From Novosphingobium barchaimii LL02 (GTDB lineage Bacteria; Pseudomonadota; Alphaproteobacteria; Sphingomonadales; Sphingomonadaceae), in the NCBI RefSeq assembly GCF_001046635.1, contig NZ_KQ130453.1, positions 501,001-565,000 of the forward strand: DNA of 64,000 nucleotides, given 5' to 3'. Below are positions 16,027 through 27,249 of the stretch, piece after piece. The notes under the pieces are model-generated. The model was not told the origin of the DNA, ran no database searches, and was given only the letters and a program-made list of their open reading frames with translations. Each line of letters starts with the position of its first letter. Positions within the stretch are counted from its first letter, which is position 1. Position numbers and translations under genes: made by a program.

Positions 16027-17013
16027 TCAGTAGTCTTCGGTGTCGATGCTGGCCTGTATGGCGTCGGGGTAGCGGCGGCCGCTGATGGTCTGCTCGCTGA
16101 TTAGCGCGCCGGCCTCTTCCAGCACCGAAGCGGCGATGGTCAGCCCGGCAGCGGTATGGTTCTGGTCAAAGTGGGGGATGGTGCGGGTGCCGGGGATCGC
16201 GTGGATATGCTCTGCGCGCGACAGGGCCCATGCCAGCGCCAGCTGTGCGGGCGTGGTCTGCGCCTCGACGGCGAGCGCGTTGAACCGGGTGATCAGTTCG
16301 ATGTTGCAGTTCCAGTTTTCCGGCTGGAAGCGGGGCATGCTGCGGCGGATGTCCTTTTCGGTGAGAGATGCGGCGTCATGTAGCTCGCCGCCCAGCGCCC
16401 CGCGTGCGAGAGGAGAGAAGGCTACAAGCGCGATGCCGAGTTCCCGCGTGGTTTCCAGCACGCCCAATTCGACATTGCGGGTCCACAGCGAGTATTCGGT
16501 CTGTACCGCCGCCATCGGGTGAACGGCGTGCGCTTCGCGGATATGGGCGCTCGACCATTCCGAAACGCCGTAGGAGCTGATCTTGCCCGCCTCGATCGCG
16601 CGGGCCATGGCGCCGACGGAATCGGCGATCGGCACCTTGGGGTCGAAACGATGCATGTAGAACAGGTCTACATGATCCGTGCCGAGCCGCTTGAGGCTGC
16701 CGTCGAGCGAGGCCGTGATCGATTCCGGACGGCAGTCGATGCCGCGGTTCGGGCCTTCGACGATGATGCCGGTTTTGGTGGCCAGCAGGAATTCCCCACG
16801 CCGTTCGATGATCGCTTCGCCAAGGATTTCCTCGCTCACCCCGGCGCCGTAGATGTTCGCGGTGTCGAAGTGATCGCAGCCGGCGTCCAGCGCGTGGCGG
16901 AACAGCGCGACCGCATCCTCGCGGGAAGGGGCAGAGCCGTAGGCCCACGCGACGTTCATGCACCCAAGGCCCACTGAATGGACCTGCCGGCCCGCGAGAA
17001 TGCGTTGTGTCAT
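16027..17013 (-). CDS. Aldo/keto reductase at the end of the lig operon
   Basis: A 328-residue aldo/keto reductase with the (beta/alpha)8 fold. The catalytic tetrad appears as Asp (HFDTANIYG), Tyr in the same motif, Lys (LLATKTG) and His (LFYMHRFDP). It would reduce an aldehyde or ketone with NADPH. Its ATG shares one base with the ligC stop codon (TGATG), so it is translationally coupled to the protocatechuate operon. No AKR is required for the known 4,5-cleavage pathway. It might detoxify a reactive semialdehyde or feed a related aromatic aldehyde into the route; both are inference. Confidence 0.85.
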   Translation of the reverse strand: MTQRILAGRQVHSVGLGCMNVAWAYGSAPSREDAVALFRHALDAGCDHFDTANIYGAGVSEEILGEAIIERRGEFLLATKTGIIVEGPNRGIDCRPESITASLDGSLKRLGTDHVDLFYMHRFDPKVPIADSVGAMARAIEAGKISSYGVSEWSSAHIREAHAVHPMAAVQTEYSLWTRNVELGVLETTRELGIALVAFSPLARGALGGELHDAASLTEKDIRRSMPRFQPENWNCNIELITRFNALAVEAQTTPAQLALAWALSRAEHIHAIPGTRTIPHFDQNHTAAGLTIAASVLEEAGALISEQTISGRRYPDAIQASIDTEDY

Positions 17014-17969
17014 CAGCTCCAGCCGTCCTGTTGTTCGAGACTGGCTGCGAGTTCGCCGATGACGCGGTAGCAGTCAAGCACCTTGGCCGCCGACGAGTTC
17101 GGCTCACGGCCCTCGCGGATGCCGGCGACGAACTCGCGGTCCTGCAGTTCGATGCCGTTGTTCGAGGCGGTGACGCCGGTAAGGTCGATCGGCTCTTCGT
17201 TGCCGTTCACCAGGTCGTCGTAGCGCGCGATGTACGTAGCGCTATCGCCGATGTAGCGGAAGAAGGTGCCCAGCGGCCCGTTGTTGTTGAAGGAAAGCGA
17301 AAGGGTGCAGATCGCGCCCGTCTCCGCCTTGAGCTGGACCGACATGTCCATGGCGATGCCCAGTTCCGGGTGCCTTGGCCCCTGCATCACGTTGGCCGTG
17401 ACGATCTTGCCGCTTTGGTAGGCGAACAGGTCGATCGTATGCGCGGCGTGGTGCCAGAGCAAGTGGTCGGTCCACGAACGAGCCTCGCCCTTGGCATTGA
17501 TGTTCTTGCGGCGGAAGAAATAGGTCTGCACGTCCATCTGCTGTAACGCGAATTCGCCCGCAGCGATCCTGTCATGCACATATTGGTGCGAAGGATTGAA
17601 GCGGCGGGTATGGCCGACCATGCACACTAGGCCGGTTTCCTTCGCCTTGGCGACCACCGCTTCGGCATCGGCCCAGCTGTCCGACAGCGGGATTTCGACC
17701 TGCACGTGCTTGCCCGCGTTCATGCAGGCGATGGCCTGCTCGGCGTGCATCTGTGTGGGAGTGCATAGGATCACGGCGTCCACATCGCGAAGGGCGAGGG
17801 CTTCGGCAAGGTCGGTGCCGGAGTGCGGCGCGCCGTATCGGACGGCAACTTCGGCGGCCTGCTCGGCCGACCGGCTGATGATGGAGGCGATCTCGACACC
17901 ATCGATGTTCTTGAGGCCGTCGAGGTGCTTTTCACCGAAGGCACCGGCGCCCACCAGGGCAATACGCAT
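17013..17969 (-). CDS. ligC: 4-carboxy-2-hydroxymuconate-6-semialdehyde dehydrogenase LigC
   Basis: A 318-residue Gfo/Idh/MocA-type dehydrogenase. The N-terminal Rossmann motif is ALVGAGAFGEKHL, the domain junction contains KHVQVEIPLSD (the EKP-like motif appears as VEIPL) and the C-terminal domain has DHLLWHHAAHTIDLF. Length and gene order match LigC of Sphingobium sp. SYK-6, which oxidises the ring-cleavage product of protocatechuate, as its cyclic hemiacetal, to 2-pyrone-4,6-dicarboxylate with NADP. It follows ligB by 35 bases with a strong AAGGAG site. Confidence 0.92.
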   Translation of the reverse strand: MRIALVGAGAFGEKHLDGLKNIDGVEIASIISRSAEQAAEVAVRYGAPHSGTDLAEALALRDVDAVILCTPTQMHAEQAIACMNAGKHVQVEIPLSDSWADAEAVVAKAKETGLVCMVGHTRRFNPSHQYVHDRIAAGEFALQQMDVQTYFFRRKNINAKGEARSWTDHLLWHHAAHTIDLFAYQSGKIVTANVMQGPRHPELGIAMDMSVQLKAETGAICTLSLSFNNNGPLGTFFRYIGDSATYIARYDDLVNGNEEPIDLTGVTASNNGIELQDREFVAGIREGREPNSSAAKVLDCYRVIGELAASLEQQDGWS

Positions 17970-18004
17970 GTGTTTCTCCTTGGAATTTCGTGAAGCGTTG
18001 GAAA

Positions 18005-19321
<1,317 letters not shown>

Positions 19322-19325
<4 letters not shown>

Positions 19326-20347
19326 AGGCCTCTGGCCTTGAGCTGCGCGTCGAGGCGCGGGAAGACCGTGCGGCTATTGCCCTCGAAGATGGCGCGGCGT
19401 TTCTCTTCAGTGATGTCCAGCGCGTCGATATAGCGCTTGGTGTCGTCGAAGTAGTGGCCGGTCTGCGGGTCGATCCCGCGCACCGCGCCGACCATCTCTG
19501 AGCCGAACAGGATGTTCTTGTTGTCGATCACGTCGGCCAGCAGGTTCACCCCGGGCTGGTGGTACACGCAGGTGTCGAAGAACACGTTCTTCATGATGTA
19601 TTCGTCGAGGCTCGGCTTGTTGAGCATGTCCGCAAGGCCCCGGTAGCGACCCCAGTGATAGGGCACCGCGCCGCCGCCGTGCGGGATGATGAAGCGCAAG
19701 GCCGGGAACTTCGCGAACAGATCACCTTGCATCAGCTGCATGAAGGCGATTGTATCCGCCGCGATGTAGAAGCCGCCGGTGGCGTGCATCGCCGGGTTGC
19801 ACGAACCCGACACGTGGATCATCGCCGGCACGTCCAGTTCGCACATGACTTCGTAGAGCGGGAACCAGTATTCGTCGGTCAAGGCCGGATGCTCGAAGTG
19901 GCCGCCGCCCGGATCGGGGTTGAGGTTGCAACCGATGAAGCCCAGTTCCTCTATGCAGCGGCGCAGTTCCCGGATACTTCCGGTCAGGTCCGCCTTGGGT
20001 GATTGCGGCAACATGCATACACCTACAAAGGTCTCGGGGAACATCTCCACCACTCGGGCGACAAGATTGTTGCAGTGGAACGCCCATTCCTGGGAGATCG
20101 CCTGGTCGCCGACGTGGTGCGCCATTGCGCTGGCACGGGGCGAAAAGATCGTAAGGTCGGCGCCGCGCTCCTTGATAAGCTTCAGCTGGTTCTGCTCGAT
20201 CGTCTCGCGGATTTCGGCGTCGGAAATCTCGGGGTAGGCGGGGATTGGCTCGCCTGCATTGAAGGCGGCGACCTGCGCCTCTCGCCAGGCGTCGTGGGCC
20301 TTGGGCAGGACGGTGTAGTGGCCGTGGCAGTCGATGACGAGGCTCAT
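19322..20347 (-). CDS. ligJ: 4-oxalomesaconate hydratase LigJ
   Basis: A 341-residue amidohydrolase-superfamily hydratase, equal in length to SYK-6 LigJ. The N-terminal metal motif is DCHGHY (His8, His10), with further metal or active-site segments AMIHVSGSCNP, FIIPHGGGAVPYH and LFGSEMVGAV. It hydrates the isomerised oxalomesaconate (keto-carboxy-hexenedioate) to 4-carboxy-4-hydroxy-2-oxoadipate, the LigK substrate. It starts three bases after the DUF1932 dehydrogenase stop, inside the leftward ligJABC operon. Confidence 0.93.
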
Positions 20348-20350
20348 GGC

Positions 20351-21208
20351 TCAGTTCTCTCCGGTCGATGTTTCATGGACCGCGGCCAGTTTGGCGTCGT
20401 AGCCTGCAGGCGGCGGATTGATCTCGCGATCTCCCAGCATTTGTTGCCAGTTCACGGTGTTTTCGGTCATCATCGGCGCAATTCCGAGGTCGCGCAGCAT
20501 CTGGGCAGCTTCGGCCATTTCAGCGGCGCGGCGGCGGCCGTGGACCATCATGCGATCAAGGTTGTAATCGGCGAGCTGGGCCCAGTTAAGCGCCTTCTTG
20601 CTGGCATCGAGCGAGGCCAGAACATCGTCCGCCACGCGCTCTGCATGGGCCGCCATCATCATCTCGGCCGTCAGGGCTTCGATGCCCTTGACCATGACCG
20701 ATCGCACCAGCTTGATCGCCGAGGCGCGGCCGATCGCATCCCCCACCACGGTGGTTTTCGTGAAGCCTAGGCCGCACAGGCCTTCGCTGGCTCTGGCGGC
20801 GTCTGGGCCGGAAATGTTGAGCGGCACGGCCATGTGCGCGGGGTTGACCGGAGCCATTACCGCCACATCGACATAGCGCCGCCGGGTCTTGGCAAAGGCT
20901 TCGGCCGCCGTTCGCTTGGTGCCGGGCGCGACCGAGTTCATGTCGCAGAATAGTGCGTCCGGGGCGATAAGCCCGGCGCATTCGCGGGCGACCGCCAAGG
21001 CTTGGTCCGCGGTTACTAGCGAGAGTACAATGGCGGCTCCGCCAAGCGTCTCGGCGATATTGGTGCAGAGCGTGACGCCGTGTGCTTCGATTGCGGCGCG
21101 CCGGACGGGCGCCACATCGAAGGCGGCGGCGCGCGAACCCCAGCCTGCGGCGCGGGCGAATGTCGATCCGGCCTCGCCGAAACCGATCAGGGCGATGGAA
21201 CCTGTCAT
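20351..21208 (-). CDS. NAD(P)-dependent oxidoreductase, 6-phosphogluconate dehydrogenase-like with DUF1932 domain
   Basis: A 285-residue protein. The N-terminal Rossmann domain begins SIALIGFGEAGSTFARAA and contains SLVTADQALA and FCDMNSVAPGTKR. The C-terminal helical DUF1932 domain holds the KLVRSVMVKGIEALTAEMM segment with the conserved Lys of beta-hydroxyacid dehydrogenases. It resembles 3-hydroxyisobutyrate/6-phosphogluconate dehydrogenases. It is the first gene of the ligJABC operon, yet no such step is needed in the established pathway. It may act on a side-product or on a related oxalocitramalate-type hydroxyacid; this is inference. Confidence 0.8.
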   Translation of the reverse strand: MTGSIALIGFGEAGSTFARAAGWGSRAAAFDVAPVRRAAIEAHGVTLCTNIAETLGGAAIVLSLVTADQALAVARECAGLIAPDALFCDMNSVAPGTKRTAAEAFAKTRRRYVDVAVMAPVNPAHMAVPLNISGPDAARASEGLCGLGFTKTTVVGDAIGRASAIKLVRSVMVKGIEALTAEMMMAAHAERVADDVLASLDASKKALNWAQLADYNLDRMMVHGRRRAAEMAEAAQMLRDLGIAPMMTENTVNWQQMLGDREINPPPAGYDAKLAAVHETSTGEN

Positions 21209-21256
21209 GCGGTCTGCCTGCCCCGATGGTGCATTCTGGGCAAATCGGAACTGCCT

Positions 21257-21279
21257 ATTAGCGATAAGCTATGTCTAAT
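21257..21279 (+). promoter_or_regulatory. LysR-type operator in the ligJABC promoter
   Basis: An imperfect dyad of two ten-base arms (21257-21266 and 21270-21279) around a three-base centre matches at eight of ten positions, with outer arms ATTAG and CTAAT. It includes a T-N11-A LysR core. Its inner 18 bases, GCGATAAGCTATGTCTAA at 21261-21278, agree at 14 positions with a site in the ligK promoter. Likely the binding site of the adjacent tandem-HTH LysR protein. Confidence 0.6.
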
Positions 21280-21287
21280 TGTTTATT

Positions 21288-22460
21288 TCAGGGCCGGCCG
21301 CCGTCGTCGTGCGCAGCAGCTTCCAGATCGGCGAAAAACTCTGCCTGAACTTCCGTCGGGCGCAGGGAGGCGCGGGTGGTCATGCCGATTGTCCGGGCGA
21401 ACTGCGCAGGCAGGCGCGCCAGTTCGCTGAGCCATCCGGCCTCGATCTCCACCTGGACCTGATCGGGCGATAGTAGCGCCAGTGAATTTCCGCCCATCAT
21501 CACCTGCCGGATCATCATCACCGAGCCACATTCGACCGGGACTTGCGGCAGCGGCAGGTGGTGCGCAGTGAAGTAGCGGTCGAAACTGTCGCGCAGTGGC
21601 GTACCGCGCGGGGGCAGGGTGAAGGGATAGCGCGCCATTTCGGCCGGAGTGATCGGCGTTCCGGGCAAGGTGCGCGCCAGCGGATGGCCGCGCCGGGCGA
21701 AGACGGCTGGCACGTCCTCGAAAAGGGGATTCTGCAGCAGGTCGGTCTCCACCAGCGGATCGCGCAGTGCGCCGACCATCACGTCGAGGACACCGCTGCG
21801 TAGAGGCTCGACCAGTTCGGCGCGCGATCCCTCAACGATGGTGAGGCGCACTTGCGGTCGCCGGGTAAGGAAGCGGGCGACGGCGGCAGGCAGTATCCGC
21901 GCGCGGGATAGCGGCATGGCGCCGATGGAAATGCGCCGCGTTTCGTGACCGCGCAAGGCCTCGATTTCGGAGAGGCCGGCTTCCAGTTCGACTTGTGCCA
22001 GCCGGAACTCACGGGCGAGTTGGGTGCCGGCCTCGGTCGTAATGACTGACTTGCCACGGCGCACCGCCAGCGGACGGCGCAGCGCCAGTGCCAGGTCGTT
22101 CACCGCGCGGTGGATCGAGGGTAGCGACAGTCCGGTAGCGATGCTGGCGCCCGCATAGCTGCCAGTTTCTGCCAGCGCGAGCATGGCGCGCATGCGCGAC
22201 ATTGTGACATGCGGGCTGCGGATATGCGCCAGCGCGGCCTCGATCCGGGGGCTGAGGATTTCTCCGGCGCTGGTTGTCATCATGCCGTCGTGACGGCGTT
22301 CGAACAGCGGCAGGCCCAGCTGTACTTCAAGTCTACCCAACGCCTGTGTTATCGCAGGCTGGCTGAGGTTCACGGCCAGCGCAGCGGCATTCACCGTGCC
22401 CAATTGCGCGATTTGTCCCACTGCACGCAGGTGCCGCAGGTTCAGGCTCCATATCTCCAT
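21288..22460 (-). CDS. LysR-type regulator with two tandem winged-helix domains (LigR-like)
   Basis: A 390-residue LysR-family protein, about 80 longer than usual. The excess is a second DNA-binding domain: the first winged helix spans about 7-66 (LRHLRAVGQIAQLGTVNAAA, SQPAITQALGRLE), and a second about 88-146 (SRMRAMLALAETGSYAGAS, SLPSIHRAVNDLALAL). The effector domain (about 175-385) begins RRISIGAMPLSRARILP. Start ATG 22460 is chosen over TTG 22478 because the upstream codons would lie within the putative operator. It sits between ligJABC and the divergent ligKUI operon, so it is the expected pathway activator, sensing protocatechuate or gallate by analogy with SYK-6 LigR (inference). Confidence 0.85.
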   Translation of the reverse strand: MEIWSLNLRHLRAVGQIAQLGTVNAAALAVNLSQPAITQALGRLEVQLGLPLFERRHDGMMTTSAGEILSPRIEAALAHIRSPHVTMSRMRAMLALAETGSYAGASIATGLSLPSIHRAVNDLALALRRPLAVRRGKSVITTEAGTQLAREFRLAQVELEAGLSEIEALRGHETRRISIGAMPLSRARILPAAVARFLTRRPQVRLTIVEGSRAELVEPLRSGVLDVMVGALRDPLVETDLLQNPLFEDVPAVFARRGHPLARTLPGTPITPAEMARYPFTLPPRGTPLRDSFDRYFTAHHLPLPQVPVECGSVMMIRQVMMGGNSLALLSPDQVQVEIEAGWLSELARLPAQFARTIGMTTRASLRPTEVQAEFFADLEAAAHDDGGRP

Positions 22461-22470
22461 GTTCTCATTC

Positions 22471-22488
22471 TTAGCCAAATCCTATCGC
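22471..22488 (-). promoter_or_regulatory. Putative LysR operator in the ligK-lysR intergenic region
   Basis: Read on the minus strand this is GCGATAGGATTTGGCTAA, identical at 14 of 18 positions to the site at 21261-21278 in the ligJABC promoter. It lies between the divergent lysR and ligK starts, about 70 bases from ligK, where a LysR activator would be expected to bind and autoregulate. Confidence 0.55.
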
Positions 22489-22559
22489 ACTTGCCAAAGT
22501 TCTCTTTCCCGCGCCGCACCGCATCCACCATCTCGGGATAAACAGAAGGAGTGCATGGC

Positions 22560-23226
22560 ATGGGTGGTATCGTCGTCCAGAACATCGAGCGTGCGGACCC
22601 GGCAGTGATTGACGGCCTCGCCCGGTGCGGCGTCGCAACCGTCCACGAAGCGCAGGGCCGCACCGGCCTGCTCGCCAGCTACATTCGCCCAATCTATCGC
22701 GGTGCGCGCATCGCCGGCTCAACCGTGACCATCAGCGCGGCGCCGGGCGACAACTGGATGATCCACGTCGCCATCGAACAGTTGAGGGAAGGCGACATCA
22801 TGGTGCTCGCCCCGACTTCCCCTTGCGAGGATGGCTACTTTGGCGACCTGCTCGCCACCAGCGCGATCGCGCGTGGTTGCCGGGGTCTGGTGATCGATGC
22901 CGGCGTGCGCGACGTGCGTGATCTGACCGAGATGGAATTCCCCGTCTGGTCCAAGGCCATCTACGCGCAAGGCACCGTCAAGAACACTCTGGGCAGCGTC
23001 AATGTACCCCTCGTGTGTGCCAATGCGCCGGTGCAGGCGGGCGATGTGATCGTCGCCGACGACGACGGCGTCTGCGTAGTTCCCCGTGAGAAAGCCGCGC
23101 AGGTCCTCGCCGCAGCGCAGGCCCGCGAAGCCAACGAAGGCGAAAAGCGCGACAAGCTGGCCTCCGGTATCCTGGGCCTCGACATGTACAAGATGCGCGA
23201 ACGTCTGGAAAAGGAGGGCCTCAAGT

Positions 23227-23234
<8 letters not shown>
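22560..23234 (+). CDS. ligK: 4-carboxy-4-hydroxy-2-oxoadipate aldolase LigK
   Basis: A 224-residue class II pyruvate aldolase of the RraA/HMG-aldolase fold. Motifs include [15 protein letters not shown] near the N-terminus, [25 protein letters not shown] containing the conserved Arg-Asp that binds pyruvate and the metal, and [25 protein letters not shown]. It splits the hydroxy-oxoadipate into pyruvate and oxaloacetate, the last step of the pathway. The ATG at 22560 fits AAGGAG at 22545-22550 better than the GTG at 22551, which touches that site. First gene of the ligK-ligU-ligI operon. Confidence 0.92.
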
Positions 23235-25147
<1,913 letters not shown>

Positions 25148-25210
25148 ATTACGCCGTGCCGGCGGAATGCCGCGTCACCTATAACACCAAGGCATGGTAA
25201 AGTGCGTCAC

Positions 25211-25227
25211 AGCCGGTTCAACTGGCT
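25211..25227. promoter_or_regulatory. Inverted repeat upstream of quiC
   Basis: AGCCGGTT at 25211-25218 and AACTGGCT at 25220-25227 form a dyad around one C, with one mismatch in eight. It lies 49 bases before the quiC start in a 128-base gap, so it may be an operator or a 5'-UTR hairpin. The cognate regulator is not evident. Confidence 0.35.
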
Positions 25228-25275
25228 TCTCGCCGGGCCGATATCGGAGCTGTAACCGTTTCGAGGAAGGTCTCC

Positions 25276-27153
25276 ATGCCCAACGCTATCGCTACCGTCT
25301 CGCTACGCGGAACGCTTGAGGAGAAGCTCAAGGCCGCCGCCGACGCGGGCTTCGACAGCGTCGAGATCTTCGAGAATGATCTGATCGGCTCGGCTTTGCG
25401 GCCTGCGCAAGTGCGCGGGGTTATGTCCGATCTCGGGCTACACTGCTCGCTCTACCAGCCGTTCCGCGACTTCGAAGGTATGCCCGGCGACTTGCGCACC
25501 CGCGTCATGGACCGGGCCGAGCGCAAGTTCGACCTGATGGGCGAACTGGGCACGGACCGTATCCTCGTCTGTTCCAATTGCTCCCCCGTATCGCTGGGCG
25601 AGCGTGCCCGCATCGTCGACGATTTTCGCGAACTGGGAGAACGGGCCGCCGCACGCGGCATTCTCGTCGGCTACGAAGCGCTCGCCTGGGGCCGCCACGT
25701 TAACGATCACCGCGATGTCTGGTCGATCGTGAAAGAAGTCGACAACCCTGCGATCGGCATTATCCTCGACAGCTTCCATTCGCTTGCGCGCCGCGTTCCC
25801 AGCGAAAGTATCCGCGATATTCCAGGCGACAAGATCGTCTACGTTCAGCTTGCCGACGCACCGTTGCTCGACATGGACCTGCTTTATTGGAGCCGTCATT
25901 TTCGCAACCTTCCCGGACAGGGCGGGCTGGACTTGACGGGCTACGTCGCGGAAATCCTGCGCACCGGCTACGAGGGGCCGCTTTCGCTGGAGATCTTCAA
26001 CGACCGCTTCCGATCGATCTCCTCGCGCCTTGTAGCGCAGGACGGGCGCCGCTCGCTCGAATCCGTGCGGGACGCCGCCAAGCGCCTGCTGGACCGGCCG
26101 ACGGACATGCCTGCACCGCAAGCCCCGCTGGGCGCCGAATTCGTCGAGTTCACCGCCGCCGGTGACGATATGGCAAGGCTGGGCGATACCTTCGGAACGC
26201 TGGGTTTCTCGCATGTCGGCAGCCATCGCACCAAGAAGGTGACCCGCTGGCGGCAGGGCAACGTCAACCTTGTCATCAATGCCGAACCGAAGGGTTTTGC
26301 ACGCTCTTACCGCATCGTCCACGGCACCTCGATCTGCGCCATCGGCGTCCGTGTGAAGGATGCCCAGGCCGTCATGGACCGCGCCGCCGCCCTCGGCATT
26401 CGTGCCTATAGCCCCGAAGGCCGCCCCGGCCGCATGGCCATGCCGGCCTTGCGCGGCGTCGGCGGCAGCCTCGTCTATCTCGTCGAGGATGACGGCGCGG
26501 AAGCACTCTGGACCCGCGAATTCGATGCCGTGCCCGCACCGGACCTGACCGACGATGCCCGCGTCTGCAACATCGATCACTTGGCGGCAGTGGTCCACAA
26601 CGACGAGTTCCTGTCCTGGCAACTTTACTGGCGCGCCCTATTCGGATTGGAAGGGCGCGACGCGAACGATGTGATCGACCCATCCGGCCTCGTCCACAGC
26701 CAAGCGCTCCAGTCCCCTGGCGGCGCGTTCCGCCTGACGCTCAACGCCTCCGACGCACGCGAGACACTGTCCTCCCGCTTCCTTGCACAAGGGATGGGCG
26801 GGGGCTTCCAGCACGTCGCATTCGCCAGCGACGACCTGTTCACGACTGCAGCCGTCACCCGCCAACGCGGCGCGGCGATGCTGGAGATTTCGGAAAACTA
26901 CTACGACGATCTCGCCGCGCGCTTCGGGTTCGAAGAGGAAGCGGCCACGCGCATGGAACAGGCCGGTATGCTTTACGACGAGGACGGCGATGGCAACGCC
27001 TATCGCCAGCTCTACAGCCGGGCATTCGACAAGCTGTTCTTCTTCGAATTCGTCGAGAGGTGCGGAACTTATACCGGGTACGGAGCGCCTAACGCCGGGG
27101 TTAGACTGGCGGCGCAGAACCGATTTCGCGACGTTCAGGAGGTGATGGAATAG
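25276..27153 (+). CDS. quiC: 3-dehydroshikimate dehydratase fused to an HPPD-like domain (QuiC1 type)
   Basis: A 625-residue two-domain protein. Residues 1-270 form a sugar-phosphate isomerase-like TIM barrel whose metal ligands match those reported for Pseudomonas QuiC1: Glu134 (GYEAL), Asp165 (IILDSFHS), Gln191 (YVQLAD) and Glu239 (SLEIFND). Residues about 290-610 are a hydroxyphenylpyruvate dioxygenase-like domain with two vicinal-oxygen-chelate modules (CNIDHLAAVV, GGGFQHVAF, FFFEFVER). The dehydratase converts 3-dehydroshikimate to protocatechuate, supplying the lig pathway next door. The function of the HPPD-like half is not settled. Its position just after ligI suggests expression with the ring-cleavage genes, although 128 bases separate them. 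Confidence 0.92.
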   Translation: MPNAIATVSLRGTLEEKLKAAADAGFDSVEIFENDLIGSALRPAQVRGVMSDLGLHCSLYQPFRDFEGMPGDLRTRVMDRAERKFDLMGELGTDRILVCSNCSPVSLGERARIVDDFRELGERAAARGILVGYEALAWGRHVNDHRDVWSIVKEVDNPAIGIILDSFHSLARRVPSESIRDIPGDKIVYVQLADAPLLDMDLLYWSRHFRNLPGQGGLDLTGYVAEILRTGYEGPLSLEIFNDRFRSISSRLVAQDGRRSLESVRDAAKRLLDRPTDMPAPQAPLGAEFVEFTAAGDDMARLGDTFGTLGFSHVGSHRTKKVTRWRQGNVNLVINAEPKGFARSYRIVHGTSICAIGVRVKDAQAVMDRAAALGIRAYSPEGRPGRMAMPALRGVGGSLVYLVEDDGAEALWTREFDAVPAPDLTDDARVCNIDHLAAVVHNDEFLSWQLYWRALFGLEGRDANDVIDPSGLVHSQALQSPGGAFRLTLNASDARETLSSRFLAQGMGGGFQHVAFASDDLFTTAAVTRQRGAAMLEISENYYDDLAARFGFEEEAATRMEQAGMLYDEDGDGNAYRQLYSRAFDKLFFFEFVERCGTYTGYGAPNAGVRLAAQNRFRDVQEVME

Positions 27154-27249
27154 ATGGGAGCCCCCAGTCCATCACCCTGATCGCTTCGTGTCCACGAAGT
27201 GGTTGCAGTTTCGTTCGTGCGCGCATTGGAAGGGGTTCTGCGGTGGCGG

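Noticed and set aside
27184-27199. CTTCGTG-TC-CACGAAG palindrome between quiC and the dehydrogenase
   Set aside because: The two-base loop is too small for a normal RNA hairpin and there is no T run; it was not called as a terminator.
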